Assembly: GCA_024653845.1 (NCBI GenBank) | Contig: JANLHA010000164.1 | Location: 1-16,921 of the forward strand | Direction: 5' to 3' | DNA: 16,921 nt | DNA from: Candidatus Omnitrophota bacterium | Lineage (GTDB): Bacteria > Omnitrophota > Gorgyraeia > Zapsychrales > JANLHA01 | Shown here: in pieces, positions 7,479 to 15,100 of the stretch | How the letters are laid out: each line of letters begins with the position of its first letter | Numbering within the stretch: position 1 is the stretch's first letter | Translations under genes and position numbers: made by a program | Notes under the pieces: generated by a model | What the model saw: only the letters and a program-made list of their open reading frames with translations | What the model was told of the DNA's origin: nothing | The model's database searches: none

Positions 7479-7483
7479 CAAAA

Positions 7484-7645
7484 ATGACAAGGCAAATCAA
7501 AAACAAAAATGAAAAAGGACAAAATCTCGTCGAATATGCCATTGTCATTTCTATCGTGGCAGCAGCGATGGTCGCCATGAGCACCTATGTGTTCCGATCC
7601 GTGCAAGCAACCCAGCAGGTCATTCAAAAGGGGTTTACTGATTAG
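7484..7645 (+). CDS. Flp-type prepilin P1, 53 residues
   Basis: This is a class III (type IVb) prepilin of classical Flp size: basic leader MTRQIKNKNEKG, cleavage after G12, then QNLVEYAIVISIVAAAM with E at +5 and Y at +6, one hydrophobic helix and a short polar tail ending GFTD. The mature protein would be about 41 residues. I placed the start at ATG 7484; the same frame is open from TTG 7361, but that would begin inside the structured leader. It is the first gene behind the strong promoter and could be the major pilin, although P2-P4 have stronger ribosome-binding sites. Confidence 0.88.
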   Translation: MTRQIKNKNEKGQNLVEYAIVISIVAAAMVAMSTYVFRSVQATQQVIQKGFTD

Positions 7646-7650
7646 TAAAA

Positions 7651-7677
7651 GCGAGAGAGACTAAAGATGCTTCTCGC
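7651..7677 (+). other. Intercistronic stem-loop between P1 and P2
   Basis: GCGAGAG (7651-7657) pairs with TTCTCGC (7671-7677) over seven pairs including one G-T, with a 13-base loop. No T-tract follows. It starts six bases after the P1 stop and could protect the P1 message or mark a processing point, giving different amounts of P1 and downstream pilins. It is too weak as an intrinsic terminator to claim one. Confidence 0.45.
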
Positions 7678-7719
7678 GAGTTTGTATTATCAATGTGTGC
7701 AATCTAAGGAGGAGAAATA

Positions 7720-7929
7720 ATGGTAAAGGTGATGAACAATCAAAAGAAAAAGAAAGGGCAAAGCACTCTGGAATACATCATTTTGGTGACCGGAGTTATT
7801 GCCATTCTTATTGTGTTTTTAAATCCAAATGGTGGTGTTTTTAACCGAGCGTTTAACAGTGCGCTTCGAGAAGGAACCAATGGGATGGAGAACATGGCTC
7901 AGCGTCTGAGCGGCTCTCGACCCAACTAA
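7720..7929 (+). CDS. Flp-type prepilin P2, 69 residues
   Basis: Basic leader MVKVMNNQKKKKG, cleavage after G13, then QSTLEYIILVTGVIAILIVF: E at +5 and Y at +6 as the Flp motif requires. A Pro-Asn-Gly break (NPNGG) ends the hydrophobic helix early, and the tail of about 30 residues is polar (FNSALREGTNGMENMAQRL). AAGGAGGAG at 7706-7714 is one of the strongest Shine-Dalgarno sites in the window, five bases before ATG 7720; a second in-frame ATG at 7732 is less likely. It has little similarity to the other pilins outside the leader and helix. Confidence 0.9.
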   Translation: MVKVMNNQKKKKGQSTLEYIILVTGVIAILIVFLNPNGGVFNRAFNSALREGTNGMENMAQRLSGSRPN

Positions 7930-7956
7930 ACCCTAATGTGGATGGAGGAATAATCA

Positions 7957-8331
7957 ATGTTTAAAAAGTTACTCAAAAATAAAAAAGCTCAACAGACTGC
8001 AGAATATGCTCTGTTGATTTCTCTCGTTGTTGCTGCTGTCATTGCGATGCAGACGTATGCACAGCGAACCATTCAAGCTCGTATCAAAGACGCTTCTCAG
8101 TATTTGACTGCACAGACAAGCGCTTTGGGATCTACAAATCAGTACGAGCCTTACTATGCTAGCAGTAGCTACACCGTTTCTCGTGCCGATGCGACCACGG
8201 AAATTTTGGGACGCAATACGGCAGGGACTGGTGGACTCACTCGTATGGATACATTGTCCAACAGAACTCGCGAGAAGGGTGGTCGTCAAGATACAAAATA
8301 TACAGAGTACGGCTTGATCAACGGTATCTAA
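7957..8331 (+). CDS. Flp-type prepilin P3, 124 residues (family A)
   Basis: Leader MFKKLLKNKKA, predicted cleavage after A11 (Ala instead of the usual Gly at -1), then QQTAEYALLISLVVAAVIAM with E at +5 and Y at +6. The mature part is longer than classical Flp: after the helix come YAQRTIQARIKDAS, then QYEPYY and TVSRADAT, then a Gly/Thr/Asn-rich tail. QRTxQARI, QYEPYY and VSR..T recur in P5, so these form one subfamily. GGAGGA lies seven bases before ATG 7957. Peptidases of this class are known to accept Ala at -1, so processing is still plausible. Confidence 0.9.
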   Translation: MFKKLLKNKKAQQTAEYALLISLVVAAVIAMQTYAQRTIQARIKDASQYLTAQTSALGSTNQYEPYYASSSYTVSRADATTEILGRNTAGTGGLTRMDTLSNRTREKGGRQDTKYTEYGLINGI

Positions 8332-8373
8332 GCCATAATCTAATAACTTTGAGGCATAAGGAGGAATATTCAA

Positions 8374-8694
8374 ATGTTTAAATTCCTAAAAAAAATGAAA
8401 GGGCAAAGCACCCTGGAATATGCAGTTCTGATCATCATTGTGATCGGTGCCCTTTTGACAATCCAGGTCTACATCAAAAGAGGTGTCCAGGGTCGTTTGA
8501 AGTCTGCGACGGATGACATCGGAGATCAATTCTCTCCAGGCAACACCAACCTCACTTCAAAAACAAGCGTCCGCGCTCGTACTCAAGAAAATGAAGGTGT
8601 GGGTGGAAAAACATCCGTGTTGTTAGGAAATGAAACCACTGTAACAAACGAGTTTAAGTTTATCGTTAATGCTGAGTCAGAGTTCTGGGGCTAA
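8374..8694 (+). CDS. Flp-type prepilin P4, 106 residues (family B)
   Basis: Leader MFKFLKKMKG, cleavage after G10, then QSTLEYAVLIIIVIGALLTI with E at +5 and Y at +6. The mature body starts KRGVQGRLKSATDDIGDQFS and ends in SEFWG. P7 shares KRGVQGR, TDDIGDQ, an aromatic/Pro and FW; P8 has a diverged form of the same pattern. AAGGAGG (8358-8364) stands nine bases before the ATG. It is the last gene before a strong terminator, so it closes the main pilin operon. Confidence 0.9.
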   Translation: MFKFLKKMKGQSTLEYAVLIIIVIGALLTIQVYIKRGVQGRLKSATDDIGDQFSPGNTNLTSKTSVRARTQENEGVGGKTSVLLGNETTVTNEFKFIVNAESEFWG

Positions 8695-8748
8695 TTGTTG
8701 GTATAAGGCTTCAGATATTGGCTTAGGGTAGTAAAAAATGATGTATCG

Positions 8749-8798
8749 TGGGGTGACTTACAGAAAGAATTTTCTATGTGGGTCACCCCATATTTTTT
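8749..8798 (+). terminator. Strong intrinsic terminator after P4
   Basis: TGGGGTGAC (8749-8757) pairs perfectly with GTCACCCCA (8782-8790); inside, AGAAA (8762-8766) and TTTCT (8771-8775) extend the hairpin with a GAAT loop. TATTTTTT (8791-8798) follows. It divides P1-P4 from P5 onwards into separate transcription units. Confidence 0.88.
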
Positions 8799-8809
8799 GA
8801 AAAAATTTA

Positions 8810-8848
8810 AGAAGAGGTCTTCTCTAGAACAAAATTTTGGGTTATACT
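8810..8848 (+). promoter_or_regulatory. Putative promoter of the minor-pilin operon, with overlapping inverted repeat
   Basis: TATACT at 8843-8848 is the same -10 hexamer as the main pilin promoter. At 17 bases upstream the -35 would be TTCTCT (8820-8825), which is poor. That position overlaps AGAAGA-GG-TCTTCT (8810-8823), a 6-bp inverted repeat that could be an activator or repressor site. A start near 8855 gives a short leader to ATG 8873. The preceding terminator makes a promoter here necessary. Confidence 0.5.
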
Positions 8849-8872
8849 TATTAATTGGAGAAGATAAAAAGG

Positions 8873-9337
8873 ATGTTTAAAAAACTTAAAAATAGTCAGG
8901 GGCAAGGTGTCGGTGTTCAATACGCCTTGACGTTTTTTTTGGTGGTGGCAACCGTTGCGGGGATGTCTTTGTACGTTCAGCGAACGCTTCAAGCAAGAAT
9001 TCGGGGGGCAACGCGAATGGTGCCTCTCGTGGTTGCAAACGCGACAGAAATCGGTTTTGAAACAGGCTACTTGGTGGGCGATATCTCGATTCAATACGAG
9101 CCATATTATTTAAATACAGTGGCAACGCGCCAAGTGACAAGTCGAGAAACCCGTCAGCTCAGAGATACCGGAATCGGAACTTCGGGTTCATTTCAACATG
9201 ATGTTGATCAAACAGTCTCTGTCGGGGCTGTTTCTGGCCAGGCATCTCCCCGTAGAGCCCCGGCGGTGGTGGTTAATGCTTCACAACGTTGGAGTTTTCA
9301 AGATTATGTTGAAAAGATGCATGACCCCGCTCCTTAA
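8873..9337 (+). CDS. Prepilin-like P5, 154 residues (family A, altered +5 site)
   Basis: From ATG 8873 the leader is MFKKLKNSQG, matching P3 and P4; a longer TTG start at 8855 is possible but GGAGAAG (8857-8863) fits ATG 8873. After the leader comes QGVGVQYALTFFLVVATVAG. The Flp motif G|xxxxEY is broken: Glu is Gln, and the QY lies at +6/+7 if cut after G10, or +4/+5 if cut after G12. The body then matches P3: YVQRTLQARIRGAT, IQYEPYY and VTSRETR, with an extra 20 or so residues in between and a longer tail. It looks like a duplicate of P3 that has lost the assembly glutamate, perhaps a minor or capping subunit. Confidence 0.82.
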   Translation: MFKKLKNSQGQGVGVQYALTFFLVVATVAGMSLYVQRTLQARIRGATRMVPLVVANATEIGFETGYLVGDISIQYEPYYLNTVATRQVTSRETRQLRDTGIGTSGSFQHDVDQTVSVGAVSGQASPRRAPAVVVNASQRWSFQDYVEKMHDPAP

Positions 9338-9352
9338 AAATATTTTTTTGAA

Positions 9353-9706
9353 ATGAGTTCGCAAATGAAACATTGTCTTTTTAAAATTAAAGCCCAGACT
9401 TTTGTAGAATATAGTTTGTTGTTTGGGATTGTGGTTGCTGTGTTGATCTCGATGAGCCCATTTGTACAGCGCATGGTCCAGGGAATGGTAAAAACGGTTG
9501 CGGATCAAGTGGGAACCCAGCAAGATGCTGACCAACAAGATGAGTTGAGGGGGCATCTTGTGAATAGTCTGGCGAGGGCACGAGTGAATCAGATCACCCA
9601 GAAGATAGGGAGTGTGGGGGGAGCAACAACATATGAGTATTTAGCAGACGACGTACAAACTTCGAGCGTGCAGACGGTTAATCTTGGTTTTAGCGAGAGA
9701 AAGTAG
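9353..9706 (+). CDS. Flp-type prepilin P6, 117 residues
   Basis: Leader MSSQMKHCLFKIKA with predicted cleavage after A14 (Ala at -1), then QTFVEYSLLFGIVVAVLISM with E at +5 and Y at +6. The body begins FVQRMVQGMVKTVADQVG, distantly like family A, and continues as a Gln/Asp-rich helical stretch. The gene starts 15 bases after P5 with no clear Shine-Dalgarno site, so low or coupled expression is likely; ATG 9365 is an alternative start that keeps the whole cleavage motif. Confidence 0.83.
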   Translation: MSSQMKHCLFKIKAQTFVEYSLLFGIVVAVLISMSPFVQRMVQGMVKTVADQVGTQQDADQQDELRGHLVNSLARARVNQITQKIGSVGGATTYEYLADDVQTSSVQTVNLGFSERK

Positions 9707-9757
9707 ACCAGATCATGGTATGAGTCTTAGCGCAGGGCAGGAGGCACAGAAAAAACG

Positions 9758-10090
9758 ATGAGAAAAATTTTAGGGAAAAAAGGACAAAGTGTTTTGGAGT
9801 TTACCGCCATTACGGTTATCATTTTGGTAGCCATTATGACGATGTCCAGCTATTTTAAGCGGGGTGTCCAGGGGCGCTGGCGTACAGCTACCGACGACAT
9901 TGGAGACCAATACGATCCTTTTATTGCCGTTACGAATATCAGATATGGCGTGACAGGGACAACGAACACATCTTTAATGACGACAGAAGATGGAGCTGGT
10001 TTTTGGACGACAAGGGAAGATAGAACGAGCTCGCAGCAAATTAAACGAGGGAAAACTCAAGTTGGGGGTGCAAGGCCTCCGCAACCTTAA
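9758..10090 (+). CDS. Flp-type prepilin P7, 110 residues (family B)
   Basis: Leader MRKILGKKG, cleavage after G9, then QSVLEFTAITVIILVAIMTM: E at +5 and F instead of Y at +6. The mature body, FKRGVQGRWRTATDDIGDQ followed by YDP and later GFW, is plainly homologous to P4 over its first 40 residues or so. The tail is basic and Thr/Ser-rich, ending GGARPPQP. AGGAGG (9739-9744) is 13 bases from the ATG, wider than ideal. The stop is three bases before the next start. Confidence 0.88.
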   Translation: MRKILGKKGQSVLEFTAITVIILVAIMTMSSYFKRGVQGRWRTATDDIGDQYDPFIAVTNIRYGVTGTTNTSLMTTEDGAGFWTTREDRTSSQQIKRGKTQVGGARPPQP

Positions 10091-10093
10091 AAT

Positions 10094-11695
10094 ATGAATA
10101 CAAAAAAAGGACAATCTTCTGCTGAGCTCGCCATCTTTGGTGTCGTTTTGATTTTTGTCATTGGGCTCATTTTAAGAAGTGGACTTACAGCGAGTCAGCA
10201 AATGGATGTTCGCCTCCGAGCAATGCGGATCGCCTTGATGGAATCTTATAAAACTTCCCAGGCAGCGTATGGAGAAACTGCAGCCATGTCAAGAAATAAT
10301 GCCATGGTGATGTTAGTTGAAGACCGGCTTTCTGCCGACGCCTCCAGGACAGGAACGCGAGACCGAATTCCCAACATCGCTTTTGGAAAAGGAAGTTTAA
10401 CGAACAGGTTTTATGAAAAGTCTGATTTTGATGAAAAGGGGAATTTGCCGATTTTTGATGTCATCATCAATGGGCAGAGATTTCCTTTCACGCAAGCGGG
10501 TTATAAATCTTATCAACTTGTCAATGAAAGGGATGGTATTTGTCAAGGGATAACTTTCAGGCACACAAATCGACGAGTTAAGCGTAATGATGAAGAATAT
10601 ATTTGTTTGCCGGATTGTCAGGACGCCGATGCTCCTCTTTTAGGTAATGACGATCGTCAGTGGTATCCCGGGGGAACATGCTGGTCTGAGACATGTTCCA
10701 TTCGGTGGATCCAGGATCCGACTCCGCCGAATGGACAGCCTCCCCCACCTCGCCCTGTTCGCTCAGGTTGCCCTGTTTTTTATCGACGATTGGTGAATTC
10801 ATCGGTTGCTGAAGAAGGCGGTGATGCTGTAGGTCAAAAAAACAAATGGTGTACCGGAGGAGATTGTAATAGAGACAATCTTCCTGCGGACCAGCGATTT
10901 GATTTGGATTTTGATGGGGAAAATGATTTGAGTGGAATGCCCATCGAGGTGAAGAACAATTTTGCTTGGCAGTGGGTCAGGGTTGCGGGAATGGCTAAAA
11001 GAATCAGTGCTTTGGAAGACACTGCGAATGAGTTAGGCCAGGGCGTTTATCCTGTTGACCTGGATACAGGCGAGAATACCGTCGTTGATGTGGATGGCGA
11101 TAGCAAGGAAGAAGTGATTCTTGATTATGCGTTTGATGGTAATGGGGTTTTGACAACGGTTTACGTGATTGACCGCCAAGAAGGAGATGTGGATTTTACC
11201 AAAGATGATGCTGACCACCAGCGAGAGCAACAAAAGGCCGAAATTGAAGGCAAGCGATATTATAAAATTGAAGTTGGGGTCCAAGACGCTGTGAATATGT
11301 ATTCTTTAACTAAACAAGGAACGTATTTTCAAGTGCAAGAGGGAAAGCTTTTTAACGATGATGGTCAATTTGTCCGCAACACAACTCGACAAGATCAATT
11401 GGACTTGATTGAGCGGTTTTTTCATATCAGCAATGATACAGATCGATTTTGTAAAGACAGCCGAGGCGCGTCAAGGCCAAGAGATTGGTTGAGAGATCCT
11501 CCTCCAGGAGTGGCGTCGAGTAGTGGAATTGTTTCTTCTCTGGTGAATCCGGTCCAAGCTTGTAATGATTGTACGCGAAGCGCGGCGAAGCGCGACGTGA
11601 CTTGTCTTGAAGAAGAGGGAAAAGTATTGATGATTCGTAGCAAAATTAAGGATACGCGAGGACGTCGTTGGCTTACGCGTCCCGATGCCCTTTAA
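10094..11695 (+). CDS. Large prepilin-like protein with Ca2+-loop motifs, 533 residues
   Basis: A very short leader MNTKKG is followed by QSSAELAIFGVVLIFVIGLIL: cleavage after G6 with E at +5, L at +6 and one hydrophobic helix, then a 500-residue extracytoplasmic part. This form recalls minor pseudopilins and TadE/F-like proteins, but far larger. Seen in the body: a Cys cluster around a Pro-rich segment (about 170-230), DLDFDGEND (270-278) and VDVDGDSKEE (about 331-340), both like EF-hand or thrombospondin-type-3 calcium loops, and a C-terminal CNDC. I do not recognise a named family for the body. It is probably a minor subunit on the pilus or at its tip; the function is inferred from position and signal only. 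No Shine-Dalgarno site is obvious; coupling to P7 is likely. Confidence 0.85.
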   Translation: MNTKKGQSSAELAIFGVVLIFVIGLILRSGLTASQQMDVRLRAMRIALMESYKTSQAAYGETAAMSRNNAMVMLVEDRLSADASRTGTRDRIPNIAFGKGSLTNRFYEKSDFDEKGNLPIFDVIINGQRFPFTQAGYKSYQLVNERDGICQGITFRHTNRRVKRNDEEYICLPDCQDADAPLLGNDDRQWYPGGTCWSETCSIRWIQDPTPPNGQPPPPRPVRSGCPVFYRRLVNSSVAEEGGDAVGQKNKWCTGGDCNRDNLPADQRFDLDFDGENDLSGMPIEVKNNFAWQWVRVAGMAKRISALEDTANELGQGVYPVDLDTGENTVVDVDGDSKEEVILDYAFDGNGVLTTVYVIDRQEGDVDFTKDDADHQREQQKAEIEGKRYYKIEVGVQDAVNMYSLTKQGTYFQVQEGKLFNDDGQFVRNTTRQDQLDLIERFFHISNDTDRFCKDSRGASRPRDWLRDPPPGVASSSGIVSSLVNPVQACNDCTRSAAKRDVTCLEEEGKVLMIRSKIKDTRGRRWLTRPDAL

Positions 11696-11716
11696 GGCTG
11701 GTTGCGGGGAAAGAAT

Positions 11717-12091
11717 ATGATTAAAAGTAAGAAAATTTTTTTTGACCATGGGCAATCCACTTTTGAATTTGTTTTTAGTATGATTTGTGTTGTTTTGCTG
11801 ATCATCGGAATTTCGCGTGTTTTGATGTGGGCTGGTAAAGAATTGACATCCCGACGAGTGTCTCATGAGAGTACTTTGACGAGGGCACCCTCTTGCGATC
11901 ATGCCGCATGTGTTTTTGAGCAGCTTGTTCCTGGCTATAATGGAAGTGCAAGAAATCTACAGCGGCTTCCGGCGGATCCACGATTTTCTACCACTAAAGA
12001 CATCAAGGCAGCCGTACCAACAGATATTTATGATCCTGTGCTTATCCGTTGTAAAAACACGGATGGTGGAAGTCGTTGCGATGGGTTATAA
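11717..12091 (+). CDS. TadE-like prepilin, 124 residues
   Basis: MIKSKKIFFDHG, cleavage after G12, then QSTFEFVFSMICVVLLIIGI with E at +5 and F at +6, and a small polar domain with three or four Cys (PSCDHAACVF and later CKN, RCDG). A single N-terminal helix after an E/F-type motif followed by a globular part of about 90 residues fits TadE-type pseudopilins, which often precede TadG, as here. The frame extends to a TTG at 11702, but GGGGAAAG (11706-11713) is well placed for ATG 11717. TadE against another minor pilin is not certain. Confidence 0.8.
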   Translation: MIKSKKIFFDHGQSTFEFVFSMICVVLLIIGISRVLMWAGKELTSRRVSHESTLTRAPSCDHAACVFEQLVPGYNGSARNLQRLPADPRFSTTKDIKAAVPTDIYDPVLIRCKNTDGGSRCDGL

Positions 12092-12104
12092 GGAGTGAGC
12101 TTAA

Positions 12105-12111
12105 AAAGGAG
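12105..12111 (+). promoter_or_regulatory. Ribosome-binding site that supports a TTG start
   Basis: AAAGGAG lies seven bases before TTG 12119. No other start codon precedes the membrane segment of the following gene: the next in-frame Met is about residue 102, after the first hydrophobic helix. The site therefore decides the start of the 1406-residue protein. Confidence 0.75.
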
Positions 12112-12118
12112 TTAAGGT

Positions 12119-15100
12119 TTGTTAAGGCGTATTCACAATTTGATTAAACATCATATCCACGAAAGACTTCTTTCTTCTTCATCTCAGCGAGGTCAAGTGG
12201 GGTTGGTCCTCATTTTGATCATTGCCATTGGATTGGTTTTTTATGCAGTGACGTTAAATCTGGGGAGTGTATCTCAAGTCAAAACATTGACGGTGGTTGC
12301 TGCCAATACAACTGCTGCATTTTTGGGTTCGACAGTGGCAAGCCACGGCGAGGCGCAATTGCAACAGGTGCTAGGAGGTGACCCGGATCGCTGTGAATTC
12401 TCGGCGGCTTTTCTCAGTTTAATGAAAATTGTTGCCATTGTTGCCATTGTTGCCATTGGCATTGCAACAGGAGGGTTTGGTTTCGGTGCTGCTGCGGCAA
12501 CAACCACAGTCATTGGAGGCGCTATCGCAGCAACGATGGCCACCACGTCCATGGTTTTGAACCTGACGGTTGTCGATCCGGCCATTACTGAGATGATTAA
12601 TGGGATTATGACCAGCACCATGTCGCAAGTTGATAGAACAGCAGAAAATGGTGTGCAGATGGGATTGCAGGGGGTTGTGACCGACGAGGTCATGATCCCT
12701 GATTTTTATGATTTGGATCATGATGGAAGATTTCATAAGGAGTATTTTAATGATCCAACTGAACAACGCGGTTTAAAGCCGTTACCTCACAGTGGAAGAG
12801 GGTACACCGAAGACACGGTCCCTCGTTTTTCTTATTATCTTTATCAAAGGGTGCGTAAAGCCCGGGGTGGAAGTCAGGAAAACATTGCAGATTTTTTGGA
12901 AGGCCTATCTTTGTTAGTTAAGGGTAATCCAGGCGCTGAAGATGAAGACGATCCGTGGAAGCATTGGGCGCTTTGGGATCCCGTGAAGAACCCTGTTGGA
13001 GCTGATCTTCATACGGGCAAAGATCTTAACGGTGATGGGATTGAAGATGTGGAAACAAACGTGTTGGATCTGGGTATTGATTATTGCGCAAGAAACCCTG
13101 CACATCCCTGCTGTCAAGCTCAGGCGCCGAGTCTTCCGTCGGAATGTGATCCATGTTGCCAGCCGATGTTTGATCCGATTGCCCCACGATCTGGCAAACC
13201 CGGACCTCGTCCCAACGAGTGCCGTAATCGTAATTTTGGAGGAGCAAACAGTTGTAGCAACCGCAGCATCTATTTTCGAAATGACGCTAATGCGGACAAT
13301 GATTATCCTTACTTGTATGATCCTTTTTTTGAAAATGTATTGAATAACGATCCTGCCAGGCACGATCCTGATGACGCCAACCACTATTTTGTTTCTTTCA
13401 AAGAATGGCTTGGGCGAGATGATGAACATCATCTTTACAAGGTCAATCCGGACAACCCCAATTATCGTAACAACCTTCCGGCTGCCAAACAATTGATCGA
13501 GCAACCCAATAAGGCGGCGCTTGAGGAAATTCGTCTGGTCGATGCGACAGGTGTTTATAAAGATCCGGATTACAATCCTCGTTTTGGCGATGATAAACAG
13601 GAGGGGCTGTTCCCGTTCTTATATAAGACAGATTTCTGGGGAGTGGATTTGAGCCAGTTGGAGGTTGGGTCTAGTCCATATCAACATGATACGTGGTGCG
13701 ACCCAAGGGCGAATCCTGCGGGTTGGCTAGCCGATGATATTGATGCCTCTTCGAGCGGTGAGCAAAATGGTTTGGCTTTGCCGAGGAATCCCGGAAGTTA
13801 TAACGGTGGTTTCTGTGTTGATAGAACCAATGACAATGATAATGAAAATCCGCGACTTTTAGATACGGTTGATGAACCAGCGGCGTTTCTTTATGACTCT
13901 GCTCCGGACAGGTGTCTTTATCCGGCAGACTTTGTCAGAAGAGATGATCCTCAAAATGATCGCTTCTCAGGATGGCGGCCGGGAGCGGATCGTTATTGTG
14001 CTGGATTTTATCCTTTCCCCGTCGACGAAAACTTGAATCATCGTATTGGGCCAGGAGAAGACCAGGTGCGCGTATGGCCTTACAACACCGGTTGTCCTAA
14101 GCAAGGGGAGTATCGTCATTGTGAATTTGTAGATTCCGACGGAACAACCTTTGATACGCATTGTCGTTGCGGCGACCCGGGAACGGCAAGTCCCGACCCT
14201 TTTGCTAATATAGGCACTTCATCTCCTTTAGGCTGGCCTGAGGATCAACTTGATGAAATTGTTTATGAGATTAACCATTTTCTCGAAGTCGCCGCAAACA
14301 TCCTTTCTGTGGGCAACACCGCATTTTTAATGAACAATCCTTATGATTGGGTTCACCCTGTCTTGGACTGGATTGAACCTCTTTGCCCCGGTGGTTGGCA
14401 AGACGACCAGCCGATTGATCCGGATGATCCGGATTCCAATATTTGTGATAACAGCTTTACAGACCGCAAGCGAGAAGGCAAGCTTCACACATGGCGTCGA
14501 CGGTTGTCGAATATTGAAAGTGCAATTTGGAATTGGATGAGAGTGCAAGCCTATGTCAGTCCGGCGTGCACGGTTCCAGAGAGCCCTGACGCTTCTTGGT
14601 GTGTTCCTCGTCGACAAAATGCCAATAATCATTATGGGGAGCCGGAATGTGCCTGCGTTACTCCGGAAGAAGCCGAGACATTTAATGTCACAAAGAATGG
14701 TCAGCGAGGAGATTTGGAGGACGTGATTGCGTGTTTGAAATGGAATGCGGAAGACAGCAATCAGTATCAGCGTCGACCGGGGGAAACTTATGCGGTCGGA
14801 GGGGTTAATGCGGGGAATGCCGATAAATTCCGCAAATGCACCCAGTTCAATTTTTGTATCGCAGGCGCTTGTTCGGAGTTGCCCAGGTCGCTTATTCCTG
14901 GATTTTGTGAGGCGTATCAAAACATGAATTTCCCTAATGATGGTGCACGTGACGGCTCTAATGAGGTTGCGGCGATTGTTGATTTTGAAGATTGTATGGC
15001 CACCGCGGGATCTGGAAACGTTGCACAATGTCGAGCCGAATGTAATTATCAAGGCCGATATGCAGGGGCTCCTTATAATATCCCAAATTTTAACAATAAT

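Larger units (their letters stand above)
7329..7483 (+). promoter_or_regulatory. Structured 5' leader of the pilin operon
   Basis: No credible gene fills this stretch, although one reading frame is open through it from a TTG. It holds, in order: a perfect 6-bp hairpin ATCTCT-TTTG-AGAGAT (7354-7369); a terminator-like hairpin with T6 (7380-7401); and a GC-rich element in which ACCCG (7410-7414) and an identical ACCCG (7461-7465) could each pair with CGGGGT (7418-7423), with a CTTCA-AGGT-TGAAG hairpin (7431-7444) between. Mutually exclusive pairings plus a terminator suggest attenuation or ligand sensing. I could not match it to a known riboswitch class. Confidence 0.5.

Noticed and set aside
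7410..7483. Class I cyclic-di-GMP (GEMM) riboswitch ahead of the pilins
   Set aside because: GGGGTAAATCC...GGGGACG resembles the GGGCAAACC...GGGACGCAAAGCC core, but the CAAAG segment and GNRA loop are absent and only about 20 bases remain before the start codon, too few for the second helix arm.
7361..7483. N-terminal extension of P1 beginning at TTG 7361
   Set aside because: It would translate the structured leader and the terminator hairpin; the resulting leader is unlike any Flp prepilin, and ATG 7484 has its own GGGAG.
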